NCBI RefSeq assembly: GCF_003033885.1
Contig: NZ_CP024081.1
Location: forward strand, 4,230,507 to 4,294,506
DNA: 64,000 nucleotides
Direction: 5' to 3'
Origin: Pseudomonas rhizophila
GTDB taxonomy: Bacteria; Pseudomonadota; Gammaproteobacteria; Pseudomonadales; Pseudomonadaceae
A program made the position numbers and the translations under genes. Positions 46,705 to 55,040 of this stretch are shown here, piece by piece (the stretch's first letter is position 1; each line of letters opens with the position of its first letter). Under the pieces are notes generated by a model. The model saw only the letters and a list, made by a program, of their open reading frames with translations, was not told the origin of the DNA and did not search any database.

Positions 46705-47595
46705 TCAGCGCGGGTCGACATTCTTTTGGACGATACTGTCGAGCGTAGCAACATGCTCCGACGACAATGATATTTCAGCTGCGGAAAAGTTCTCCCGAAG
46801 GTGAGCCATGGACGTCGTTCCGGCGATAACTAGGATGTTAGGTGATCGTTGTAGCAGCCAAGCCAGAGCAACCTGTTTGGGGCCTGCGCCTACGTCGTTC
46901 GCAACGCTTGAGAGCAGATCGGACTGTAGCGGAGAGAACCCACCGAGTGGGAAGAACGGCACGTAAGCCACTCCTTTCGAGGCCAAAGTGTCAATAAAAC
47001 TATCATCGGTACGGTGCACCAGGTTGTACTGGTTCTGTACGCAGACGATGTTCGCCAATGATTCCGCTTCATGGAACTGAGCAGCCGACACGTTGCTGAG
47101 GCCGATATGTCGGATAAGTCCCTTTCGTTGTAGCTCTACCAGGGTTCCCAGCGACTCGGCCACAGAGTTGTCATCCGGCCCGTGCGGACCACCTAAGCGC
47201 AGGTTGACTACATCAAGTGCATCCACACCAAGATTGGCGAGGTTTTCATGCACTGCACGGTGAAGTCCTTCGGGCGTACGATCTACCTGCCATGAGCCAT
47301 CTTCCCCGCGTATAAAGCCAACCTTGGTGGCGATCACTAGGTCGGCCGGATAGGGCGAGAGCGCTTCGCGGATCAACTGATTTGAAACGTGTGGACCGTA
47401 AAAGTCGGCAGTGTCGATATGATTTGCGCCGAGGGCAAGCACCTCGCGGAGAACGGCGAGTGCTGAATCTTTGTCCCGCGGCGGCCCCCACACGTGTGGT
47501 CCCGGCAGTTGCATGGTGCCATAGCCCATACGCTTAAGCGTCAACTAGGTGTTTGGAAGGGTGAACGTGCCGCCGAGACTGTTTGTTGTTGTCAT
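46705..47595 (-). pseudogene. YdbC-like aldo-keto reductase interrupted by an amber codon
   Basis: The full frame from ATG 47595 encodes MTTTNSLGGTFTLPNT, then TAG at 47545-47547, then an intact reductase (LKRMGYGTMQLPGPHVWGPPRD to the C-terminus). The intact paralogue at 61993-62871 has Ser (TCG) at that exact place, so one C-to-A change explains the stop. A product of 279 residues could still start at TTG 47544 or ATG 47529, missing only the first beta strand, so the gene may be weakly functional. The family resembles E. coli YdbC (PdxI, pyridoxal reductase); catalytic Asp and Tyr are in HIDTADFYGP and Lys in IATKVG. Confidence 0.8.
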
Positions 47596-47899
47596 GGTTT
47601 TTCCTCTTGAAGAGATTTGTGTGTCGGGAATGGGAAGCAGTGAAGCTGCCCATGCTTGGGCGGAACTTGGGAATCTCGTCCAGCTTCTGCGCCACAGGAA
47701 CTTCTTTCGTAACTCTGCCTGGTGTCTGCGGGTGACACGCTGGCGGCCCGCTGCACAAACCAGGCTTTCCTCTGGAACACCTGGTGTAGTGCTGTCCCAT
47801 AACCACGCATGCAACCCTGGCTGCTGTTCGATGAAGGACATTTGCGTCTCAGTCAGCTGGAATCTTCCTCGCGTGCGACCGCAACTGTCGTGACGTAGG
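47596..47899. other. Spacer, possible unrecognised remnant
   Basis: A 304-base stretch between the reductase pseudogene and its TetR gene. A minus-strand frame reads FQLTETQMSFIEQQPGLHAWL and could be a decayed coding segment, but I recognise no family. No REP element or operator seen. Confidence 0.4.
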
Positions 47900-48583
47900 C
47901 TACTCGTTTGGGTTGCTGGAACTGCGAGGTAGCGCCGATCGCGCAGTCGCGCCATAGAGAAAGGTATTGACTGCACTCATGACAATCTTGTCGATCGCTG
48001 TATCCGATAACGGGGGTTGGACCAGACCGACAATCGCACGCAACTTCACATCGCTAGATGTCATGCTCATGAACTGCTCTGCCAGAACAGCGGGCGAGAT
48101 ATCTGGATTGAGCTTGCTTGTGGGGCTTGCCTGATGTGCTGCGATCCACACCGCTAGCTTGTCCAGAATCTTCAAGTAGCTGGCCGCAAGCATCGCTTGG
48201 GCGACCTCCGGGAAGCGACGGCCTTCGTTGGTAAGCAGCCTATGTACAGCCAGCGTTTGAGGCGACAGCGCAGTGCGCACCAACTGACGACCGAAAGCAG
48301 GTAATACTTCCTCTATCTCGAGTCCTTCGATTTTGAGTTCATCCAGCGGCTTCGCCATTTCTGTGGATACGTGCAACATCGCGGCCTTGAACAGCCCTTC
48401 TTTTCCACCGAAGTAGTCGTAAACATTGCGGCGTGAGCCACCTACGCGAGCAATGAGGTTATCGACAGCCACGGCGTCGAATCCGTTTTCCAAAAACTGT
48501 TCCGCTGCTACAGCGATCAGTTCTTGTACTCTTTGGGCCCCTTTAATCGTTCGGTGGGCTGGGGCTTTCGGTGGAACCATCAT
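47900..48583 (-). CDS. TetR-family regulator
   Basis: A 227-residue regulator: N-terminal helix-turn-helix (IARVGGSRRNVYDYFGGKEGLFKAAM) and a C-terminal ligand domain of the TetR_C_7/AefR-like type. ATG 48583 (or 48580) begins the natural N-terminus. The promoter just upstream carries GGTACAGTACCATACC at 48613-48628 as a likely operator. A decayed copy of the same regulator lies at 49573-49815. Its targets may be the adjacent reductase or the RND/DUF1097 genes. Confidence 0.88.
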   Translation of the reverse strand: MMVPPKAPAHRTIKGAQRVQELIAVAAEQFLENGFDAVAVDNLIARVGGSRRNVYDYFGGKEGLFKAAMLHVSTEMAKPLDELKIEGLEIEEVLPAFGRQLVRTALSPQTLAVHRLLTNEGRRFPEVAQAMLAASYLKILDKLAVWIAAHQASPTSKLNPDISPAVLAEQFMSMTSSDVKLRAIVGLVQPPLSDTAIDKIVMSAVNTFLYGATARSALPRSSSNPNE

Positions 48584-48612
48584 AGAGTGCGTACTTCGTT
48601 CAAATAAGGTCA

Positions 48613-48628
48613 GGTACAGTACCATACC
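48613..48628 (-). promoter_or_regulatory. Operator candidate of the TetR gene
   Basis: On the minus strand GGTATGGTACTGTACC. The palindromic core is GGTACAGTACC. The same motif, 14 of 16 bases identical, stands before the TetR remnant at 49535-49550. Confidence 0.6.
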
Positions 48629-48698
48629 ATAACAGACCATTTCGCCTTGGCAAATACTTTAGGGCACGAGTGCTTCTTTGCTGGCGTAATGCCATTAA

Positions 48699-48986
48699 AA
48701 GCCGGTTTTTACCCCGCTGGCCCATCTGCGCCAAGGCGCAAGCCTGTCAAACGCGTACTACATCGCTTTGCTTTCAACCGGCAAGGTAGTTGTACCCACC
48801 GGCGTAACCCTCGGCGTGGCAGTGGCCACCTGGGTTCTATCACCAATCAAGTTCCAGGCGGACATGGGGATCCTGCTGGCCTTCATGTTTATCTGGAACA
48901 TGCTCGGCGCGCTGATCCTGACCCCGGCATTGGCCCGGTTGCTGTTCCCAGCGTCGGCCATCCCCCTGAAACCTGCCACGAGGTAA
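48699..48986 (+). pseudogene. C-terminal fragment of an RND-family exporter
   Basis: An open stretch of about 95 codons reads YYIALLSTGKVVVPTGVTLGVAVATWVLSPI, then a hydrophobic helix and LARLLFPASAIPLK to the stop. This is the last two membrane helices of a large MMPL/RND-type exporter. The N-terminal 700 or so residues are missing; there is no start or ribosome site at 48699. The fragment lies just upstream of the DUF1097 gene, often found with such exporters. Confidence 0.75.
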
Positions 48987-48993
48987 TACAGCC

Positions 48994-49485
48994 ATGCGTC
49001 ATACCCTTCGGTTGAATACGCTCAAGGCGATACTGGGAGAGTCTGTCCTGGCCTGCGTTGCCGCAACTCTTTGTGTTCTGCTCAGGATTCCAGTCTCAGC
49101 CATGTTTATCGGTTGGATTGCCTTCTTCACCAGAGGCATCACGGCCCGCGACGGTTTGATAAACCTCGGATGTATGCTGATCGGCCTGGCGATCGGCATC
49201 GCCAGCGAACTGTTGGCGCCGCACTTGGGGGCGTTGACTATCACCCCGGTAGCACTGCTGGTTACCGTGGTGGTGTTGTCATTACGCGGCTTACCAGTGT
49301 TCAACAATTTGTTAAGTCTGTTCCTGGGCGTGGTGTCCTTTTTTGCCTCGCACCTGGCTACCACGCTGGCGACCTTTCTGGAGTTGTCCTTGGCCTGCGC
49401 CTTGGGAGTTCTTGCGGGGCTGCTGGCAAGCAGGGTGCAAAGACATTGGGGCCAAGCCAAACATCCTGATATGCCTATGTCCTGA
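48994..49485 (+). CDS. DUF1097-family inner membrane protein
   Basis: A 163-residue protein with four to five hydrophobic helices, of the DUF1097 family to which E. coli YcdZ belongs. Function unknown. 'gaggta' precedes the ATG at 48994, 7 bases after the RND fragment stop, so it was probably part of that exporter's operon and may now lack its promoter. Confidence 0.75.
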   Translation: MRHTLRLNTLKAILGESVLACVAATLCVLLRIPVSAMFIGWIAFFTRGITARDGLINLGCMLIGLAIGIASELLAPHLGALTITPVALLVTVVVLSLRGLPVFNNLLSLFLGVVSFFASHLATTLATFLELSLACALGVLAGLLASRVQRHWGQAKHPDMPMS

Positions 49486-49534
49486 GGATCGCCCTGGGTG
49501 TGTTGCGCGAATACTTCCTTTTAGAAATAGGTGT

Positions 49535-49550
49535 GGTATTGTACCGTACC
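49535..49550 (+). promoter_or_regulatory. Operator copy before the TetR remnant
   Basis: GGTATTGTACCGTACC, nearly identical to the site before the intact TetR gene at 48613-48628 but in the opposite orientation in the window. Confidence 0.55.
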
Positions 49551-49572
49551 AAATTAATCGGGAGCTGGGGTT

Positions 49573-49815
49573 ATGTCTGCAGAACCGGTGGAGGTTCTTA
49601 ATGCTCACCGCTCCGCGAAAGGCGTGCAGCGGACACAAGGCCTGACGGTGGTGGCAACGCAGCCTTTTTTAGAGCGAGGTTTCCAAGTCATTTTGAGGGA
49701 CGATTTCGTTGTCCGTGTCGTCAACTCGTGGCGCGCCATTTGGGTAGCTGGAAGTCGACGAGATCGCCCTCAATGCGGTTCGTGCAACAAAGCGCGGCGT
49801 AACGCAGATGAATAA
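49573..49815 (+). pseudogene. Decayed N-terminal copy of the TetR regulator
   Basis: Reads AHRSAKGVQRTQGLTVVATQPFLERGF, aligning with AHRTIKGAQRVQELIAVAAEQFLENGF of the intact TetR gene at 47900-48583. The helix-turn-helix is degraded (DDFVVRVVNSWRAIW against DNLIARVGGSRRNVY) and the rest is lost by frameshift. It retains its ribosome region and operator. The 3' end overlaps the esterase start. Confidence 0.75.
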
Positions 49816-51058
49816 CGCGACTCTTCGATGCTTCTTCGAACACAAAGCCACTTCACGCTGGCTTTATTCTCTTGTGGTGTTGCTGTGCTCGAGTCTGGCC
49901 GGAGCCCATACTTTGGCCGAGGTGAGAGTGGGTGATCCGCCAGATTTTGCTACTTATCAACTCGAAACCCGAGCGCAGTTGCGCTTACAGCGCAACTTCC
50001 AGACGCACGAGCCGCTGAATGAGTTGCGGTGGAACTCCCCAGGGGAATGGCGCCCTCCCACAGGTATCCGGCCAAGCAAAGGCATTCTGCTTGTTCATGG
50101 CTTGGGCGATTCGCCATGGTCGTTTCACGACTTGGCACCTGTTCTCGCAGCCCAAGGCTTTTTGGTGCGCACCGTGCTCTTGCCGGGGCATGGGACTCGC
50201 CCCGAGGACTTGCTTAAAGTTGACCTCAAGCAGTGGCAGCGCGTCGTGAACGAGCAAGCGCAAGTGCTTCGACGCGATGTCGAGCATGTGTACTTGGGCG
50301 GATTTTCCACAGGGGCCAATCTAGTGCTCGAATACGCCTACGACAATCCTCAAATAGCCGGCTTAGTGCTGTTCTCACCCGCTTTCCGTGCTTCCAGTCG
50401 GTTGGAGTGGCTGGCACCGCTGACTGCTTGGCTACGTCCCTGGATCGTGTCCCCCGACGGGCTGCGTCCGATGCAAAACAGTGTCCGTTATCTCAATATG
50501 CCCACCAACGGGTTTGCGCAATTCCATAACAGCAGCCTTAAGGCTCAACGGCTCTTGAATGAGCACTTTTACGATAAGCCAGTATTCATGGCCGTTGCGC
50601 AGCACGATTCGGTGCTCGATACGAACTATCTGCTCGAGATGTTCCAGTTCCGCTTCACGCATCCAGCCAGTCGGTTGGTCTGGTATGGCGAGGAGACACT
50701 GGGTGTGTACGACCGCAGACGTGTCTTGGTGCGCGAAGATTATTTGCCAACATTGCGGATCAGCCAGTTTTCACACATGGGCCTGCTGTTCGCGCCTGGA
50801 AACCCGCAGTATGGCGAGCGAGGCATTTTACGTATTTGTTTAAACGGACAGCCATCCAATGCCACCCGAGCCTGCGAACAAGGCGCGCTGACCTGGTACT
50901 CGGATTGGGGGTATCGCGAGGAAGGTAAGGTTCATGCCCGCTTGACCTTCAATCCCTATTTCGATTGGCAGGCTTCGGTCCTGGCAACCGTGCTCGACGA
51001 ACTTCCCATCAACTCTGACGTTGAATCAACGCCTTCCTCCCAAGAGAGTCATCCATGA
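49808..51058 (+). CDS. Exported alpha/beta-hydrolase esterase (monoacylglycerol lipase-like)
   Basis: A 416-residue serine hydrolase: oxyanion HGLGDSPWSF (about 95-104), nucleophile elbow GGFSTGAN (Ser about 167), acid in AVAQHDSVLD and His in ISQFSHMGLLF. The N-terminus (SRWLYSLVVLLCSSLAGAHTLA) looks like a signal peptide, so the enzyme is probably periplasmic or secreted. Lipid or ester substrate unknown. It overlaps the next gene by 4 bases. Confidence 0.82.
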   Translation: MNNATLRCFFEHKATSRWLYSLVVLLCSSLAGAHTLAEVRVGDPPDFATYQLETRAQLRLQRNFQTHEPLNELRWNSPGEWRPPTGIRPSKGILLVHGLGDSPWSFHDLAPVLAAQGFLVRTVLLPGHGTRPEDLLKVDLKQWQRVVNEQAQVLRRDVEHVYLGGFSTGANLVLEYAYDNPQIAGLVLFSPAFRASSRLEWLAPLTAWLRPWIVSPDGLRPMQNSVRYLNMPTNGFAQFHNSSLKAQRLLNEHFYDKPVFMAVAQHDSVLDTNYLLEMFQFRFTHPASRLVWYGEETLGVYDRRRVLVREDYLPTLRISQFSHMGLLFAPGNPQYGERGILRICLNGQPSNATRACEQGALTWYSDWGYREEGKVHARLTFNPYFDWQASVLATVLDELPINSDVESTPSSQESHP

Positions 51059-51972
51059 AATCCATCCGTATTCATACGTATAACGACAAGCCTGTCGCAG
51101 AACAGATCCCGACCCCTGCTGTAGCGAAGGATCAGGTACTGGTGCAGGTGCAGGCAACCGCACTCAATCCTCTGGATGCGCTGGTGGTATCAGGTGTGGC
51201 GGCCCAGTTCTTCGCCATTTCCCTGCCGCTCACGTTGGGGACCGATTTTGCCGGCGTCATCGAGAAGGTGGGTTCCGAGGTCAGTCAATGGCGCGTTGGG
51301 GATCGGATCATTGCCTGCGCCGATGCCAGCACGTGCGGCGGCCTGGCCGAGTTTGCCGCCGTGCCCGCCAGTGCCTGCGTAGCATTGCCGCAAAGCATGT
51401 CTGCTATTGAAGGTGCGGCTATCCCTATCGCGGCGCTTACAGCCTGGCATTCCTTGTTTTCTTCCGCTCGCTTGAAAGCAGGGGAGACCGTTTTGATCCA
51501 CGCAGGTGCAGGTGGAGTAGGAACTTTTGCCGTGCAGTTTGCGAAGAAGGCAGGCGCTCGGGTAATTGCCACGGCTTCGGGGGATGGCCTTGAGCTCGCT
51601 CGTCGTCTCGGTGCGGACGAAGTGCTGGATTACACATCAGTAGACTTCACTTCGGTCGTTCACAACGTGGATGTTGTTCTGGACTTGGTCGGTGGTGAGA
51701 CGCAACAGCGCTCCTTCGAAGTGCTGCGCAAGGGCGGGAGACTTGTATCCACAGCCATGCCACCAGACGCTCACATGGCTGAATCCTGTGGTGTGACGGC
51801 GAGCATGTTCTATGCGGCGCAGTATGCCTCTCAACTGGATAAGCTGGTCTCGTCGATAGTCGAGCAGGGCGTTGAGGTTGTGATTGACCGCGTGGTGCCG
51901 TTTGACGCATTCGATGATGCTTGGGAACGATTGGTTTCAGGTCGGGCAAGGGGCAAGATTATCGTGCAGTGA
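51055..51972 (+). CDS. NADP-dependent zinc-type alcohol dehydrogenase/quinone reductase-like enzyme
   Basis: A 305-residue medium-chain dehydrogenase of the quinone oxidoreductase branch, lacking the catalytic zinc cysteines. The cofactor loop HAGAGGVGTFAVQFAKKAGA is near 146-165. It probably reduces an enone or aldehyde formed after the esterase step. Translation is coupled to the esterase through an ATGA overlap. Confidence 0.88.
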   Translation: MKSIRIHTYNDKPVAEQIPTPAVAKDQVLVQVQATALNPLDALVVSGVAAQFFAISLPLTLGTDFAGVIEKVGSEVSQWRVGDRIIACADASTCGGLAEFAAVPASACVALPQSMSAIEGAAIPIAALTAWHSLFSSARLKAGETVLIHAGAGGVGTFAVQFAKKAGARVIATASGDGLELARRLGADEVLDYTSVDFTSVVHNVDVVLDLVGGETQQRSFEVLRKGGRLVSTAMPPDAHMAESCGVTASMFYAAQYASQLDKLVSSIVEQGVEVVIDRVVPFDAFDDAWERLVSGRARGKIIVQ

Positions 51973-52003
51973 GTCAGGGCGACAGAGACTTTGCGTGATT
52001 GGT

Positions 52004-52031
52004 CCCGCTGCACAAAGCAACCTGCAGCGGG
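52004..52031. terminator. Hairpin between convergent genes
   Basis: Perfect 9-bp stem CCCGCTGCA / TGCAGCGGG with a 10-base loop, between the dehydrogenase and the leftward acyl-CoA operon. No T-tract, so only a probable bidirectional end. Confidence 0.5.
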
Positions 52032-52068
52032 GCTTCCTGAAATGGTCGTCATAACGCCCAGCAGATGA

Positions 52069-52506
52069 TCAGCGAAGCACCATCAGATAGACACCACAGG
52101 CTAGTGCCACCAGACCTGCGGGAATAGCTGTCACAGAAATGATGTCGATCTGGCGAGATTGGCGAATGACATCGGGTAAGTTGTCCTTTTCGGCTGCGGT
52201 GCGTCGCTTCAACACGGGTATCAGACACAGCATATTTCCGAGGACAGCGCTGCCTCCGGCAACGACTTTCAACGCGTAGATGCCATCGAAGCGTGTCGGT
52301 TCGATGAGCAACAGACCGGTGACAAGTACTACGGCGAAGGCCGGCATTTCGAAGAGCAGATCAATCTGCCGGTGCAAGCGGGCAACGGTGAAACCCTGAT
52401 TCCGACTCTGCGCTCGGGTGCGCTCAAGCAGGTACTCGACCGCTACGATGCCCAGCCAGAAAGCGACGGCGAAAAGGTGCAATTGCAACAACAATTCGAA
52501 ATGCAT
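52069..52506 (-). CDS. Four-helix membrane protein
   Basis: A 145-residue protein with four hydrophobic segments, resembling DUF2269-type membrane proteins. It is the last gene of the leftward acyl-CoA operon, 10 bases after the crotonase stop. Role unknown; it could help uptake or anchor the operon's enzymes. Confidence 0.65.
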   Translation of the reverse strand: MHFELLLQLHLFAVAFWLGIVAVEYLLERTRAQSRNQGFTVARLHRQIDLLFEMPAFAVVLVTGLLLIEPTRFDGIYALKVVAGGSAVLGNMLCLIPVLKRRTAAEKDNLPDVIRQSRQIDIISVTAIPAGLVALACGVYLMVLR

Positions 52507-52516
52507 AGTCCAACCC

Positions 52517-53350
52517 TCAGTCTCTGACCAATCCAGGGGTCTTCACTGGCGCATCCCTTCGTCTGTCGGGATGATCACGTTCAAGAAAGCGGCGTAACCC
52601 TTCGCGGGTTTCCGGTTGATGAATAGAGTGATTGAAACACTGGGCCTCGATACGCAGGCCCTCAGCCAAAGGAAGGCCATACCCCCTGACTGCGGCCTCT
52701 TTGTCGGCACGCATGGCAGGTTGCGGCAACGTGCAGAGGAATTGGGCTAGCTCCATCGCTCGCATCAACGAGTGCCCTGTAGGTACGACCTCATTGGCCA
52801 GACCGATGGCCAGTGCTTCTGCGGCGGTGATAACTTTGCCCGTGAGGATCAGCTCCATCGCCCGGCCCATCCCCACGATGCGTGGCAAGCGCTGACTTCC
52901 GCCGTCGGCGAGCCCGATGTTCCACCGTCGACACGTAACGCCAAAGGAGGCATGTTCTTCGGCAATGCGCATGTCGGCGAAGCATGCCCATTCCAGCCCG
53001 CCAGCGTAGGCTGCACCGTTTACTGCGGCGATGACCGGTTTGTAGATATCGGTCCAGCGGCTGGGCCCGAGAACGCCGGGGCGTTCGCCGCGGTTGTGGG
53101 CCGCAATCTCGCTCGGGCTGGTGGGCACCAGATCGAAGCCTGCTTCAAGGTCACCACCGGCACAGAATGCTTTTTCACCGGTACCGGTAATGATGGCGAC
53201 CAGAGCACTGGGGTCATCTCGAAACTTTGTCCAGGCTTCCACCAGTTCCAAGTGAGTAGTCGGCCCGATGCAGTTGCGCTTTTCCGGGCGGTTGAAGCGA
53301 ATGATCCTTATCGCGCCGTGTGCTTCGTATTCGATTTCCGTAAAGGCCAT
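52517..53350 (-). CDS. Enoyl-CoA hydratase/isomerase family protein
   Basis: A 277-residue crotonase. The oxyanion loop AVNGAAYAGGLEWACFADMRIA is at about 108-129, and GLADGGSQRLPRIVG near 147 carries an Asp where many hydratases have Glu. ATG 53350 has 'aagagg' upstream. Likely acts on an unsaturated acyl-CoA made by the acyl-CoA dehydrogenase of the same operon. Confidence 0.9.
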   Translation of the reverse strand: MAFTEIEYEAHGAIRIIRFNRPEKRNCIGPTTHLELVEAWTKFRDDPSALVAIITGTGEKAFCAGGDLEAGFDLVPTSPSEIAAHNRGERPGVLGPSRWTDIYKPVIAAVNGAAYAGGLEWACFADMRIAEEHASFGVTCRRWNIGLADGGSQRLPRIVGMGRAMELILTGKVITAAEALAIGLANEVVPTGHSLMRAMELAQFLCTLPQPAMRADKEAAVRGYGLPLAEGLRIEAQCFNHSIHQPETREGLRRFLERDHPDRRRDAPVKTPGLVRD

Positions 53351-53386
53351 AACGGGTAATCCTCTTGGTGTTTTTTCAGCTGCTGA

Positions 53387-54121
53387 TCAAAGCCAAGTCA
53401 CGTTTTGCTCGAGTGGAAAACGTAATCGGGGATTTCGGATCGCGTGCACTCCCGGTAACCCCACGGCTAGTAGCATGATGGGAATTGCTTCTTTGGGCAG
53501 AGGTAGAATCTTCTTCAAACGCTTCTCATCGAAGCCTTCCATGGGACAGGTGCTGTAACCGTGGCTCTGAAAGGCGAGCATGAGATTCTGTGCCGCCAGC
53601 GCTGTCGATTTCACGGCCCATAGCCGCATTTGCATCAGGCTATTGGGGGTGCGCATGACGGGGCGCTTGTAACCGAGCACCCTGACCATCTGGCGTTTGA
53701 TAAATCCCCGCCAGCCCATCCAGCCCTGGTTGTACTGGAAAGGAGCCGTTTCCTTGTAGAACCGATCGATCACCCTGGGTACTGCGGCTTCAGGCCATAA
53801 CTTGAGCACATCGGCACAGGCCGATCTCCAAGTGTCCGGCCGTGCCAACACCGCGATGATCAAGGGGGCCCTCGCGGCACTTTGCCCAAGGCATACCTGT
53901 TGCAACTGTTGAAGACGTGCTGGATCGCGCACAACCTGGAAAGACCAAGGTTGCAGGTTGCACGAACTGGGTGCCAAAGCCGCGAGCTCCAGGCAATCTC
54001 GTATGATTGTTTCAGGAACGGCTTCTGCGGCGAACTGGCGAGCAGCTCGCCGGCTCTCAACCAGGGAGCGAAATGTTGTCGCGGATTCTGAAAACTCCGA
54101 ATGGGATGCCAAGGGGTTCAT
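53387..54121 (-). CDS. Nitroreductase-family flavoprotein
   Basis: A 244-residue FMN reductase: SRRAARQFAAEAVPETIIRDCLELAALAPSSCNLQPWSFQVV at the start, AVKSTALAAQNLMLAFQSHGYSTCPMEGFDE in the middle. It may reduce a nitro, quinone or enone group, or double bond, of the operon's substrate. A nitroreductase is unusual in a plain beta-oxidation set. Confidence 0.88.
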   Translation of the reverse strand: MNPLASHSEFSESATTFRSLVESRRAARQFAAEAVPETIIRDCLELAALAPSSCNLQPWSFQVVRDPARLQQLQQVCLGQSAARAPLIIAVLARPDTWRSACADVLKLWPEAAVPRVIDRFYKETAPFQYNQGWMGWRGFIKRQMVRVLGYKRPVMRTPNSLMQMRLWAVKSTALAAQNLMLAFQSHGYSTCPMEGFDEKRLKKILPLPKEAIPIMLLAVGLPGVHAIRNPRLRFPLEQNVTWL

Positions 54122-54125
54122 TTTT

Positions 54126-55040
54126 CTAAGCCTCGGTCAGTCGGTGCTGTTTCGTCGTCTCGGCCTTGTGGGAAACAAGCCATTCGAGTAACTCGTCCCA
54201 GACTGGCGCGGCAGATGGGCGGAAATAGCCCATGTGTCCAATGGGCTGTTTTTTTGTGTCGGGATGAAGGTCGCGTACCCGCAACGGGGCATTGCGATAG
54301 CCCTTGATGAAAGCATCCCGCGATACGGGTGGTGCCCACGGATCATCCACTGCGTTGGCAAACATGCAGGGCGCGTGAACTCGCGCGTAGCGATCAACGA
54401 CAGCAGCCATCGCCGGGTCGTCGAAGAAGTAATGGGGGTAGGCGCACCAGCGTCGCCATGCTTTGTAGACCCCCTTCGGCAAGTCGTCGCCCATGCCCAG
54501 CAGACTCCAGGCCATGTAGCCCTTGTGTGCGACGATCAAAGGCAGGATGCATGACCACAGCAAGCGGACCTTGAAAGCCTCCAGCCTCGGCATCCACCCG
54601 GCCCACCCGGCCCCCGTACCGAAGCAGTAGGCGGCCGTGATGCGGTGATGATTGGGTAGCAACCCCAGTGCATGTCCACCAAAAGAGTGACCGACCCAGT
54701 AAAGCGGCGTAATGCCGTCATCCATATGTTCGACTGCCGCTGCCAGGTCGAGCCAACCCCAGTCCAGGTAGGACATCTCAAACCCTTTCAGTGATTTGGG
54801 CTTGGAGGCTCCTATGCCCCGGTAATCCATTGTCAGGACGTTGAAGCCTTGTTTGCTGGCATGCTCGGCGAAGCGGCGGTAGAAACGCTGTTGCACCCCC
54901 GTCGCCCCCGCCATGATGAGGTTGCCCTTCAACGACCCCTGTGCAGAATAACGGATAGCCGCTAGTCGATAGCCATCGTCAGCCACCAACGTTAATTGAT
55001 CAGCCATAGAGAAATCGGGTGCGTAAGCCGGCATCGTCAT
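54126..55040 (-). CDS. Alpha/beta hydrolase (YheT/esterase-like)
   Basis: A 304-residue hydrolase with the nucleophile elbow VGHSFGGHAL (Ser about 117), acid in NAVDDPWAPP and His in IGHMGYF. No signal peptide. Its start overlaps the ligase stop by 4 bases, and the nitroreductase follows 4 bases after it. It could release a free acid from an ester for the ligase. Confidence 0.87.
   Translation of the reverse strand: MTMPAYAPDFSMADQLTLVADDGYRLAAIRYSAQGSLKGNLIMAGATGVQQRFYRRFAEHASKQGFNVLTMDYRGIGASKPKSLKGFEMSYLDWGWLDLAAAVEHMDDGITPLYWVGHSFGGHALGLLPNHHRITAAYCFGTGAGWAGWMPRLEAFKVRLLWSCILPLIVAHKGYMAWSLLGMGDDLPKGVYKAWRRWCAYPHYFFDDPAMAAVVDRYARVHAPCMFANAVDDPWAPPVSRDAFIKGYRNAPLRVRDLHPDTKKQPIGHMGYFRPSAAPVWDELLEWLVSHKAETTKQHRLTEA

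Noticed and set aside
47545..47976. Small gene between the reductase and TetR genes
   Set aside because: The frame runs through the start of the reductase frame and has no family signal, so it was kept only as a possible remnant.
49573..49815. Functional short TetR protein
   Set aside because: The recognition helix is degraded and the ligand domain is absent.
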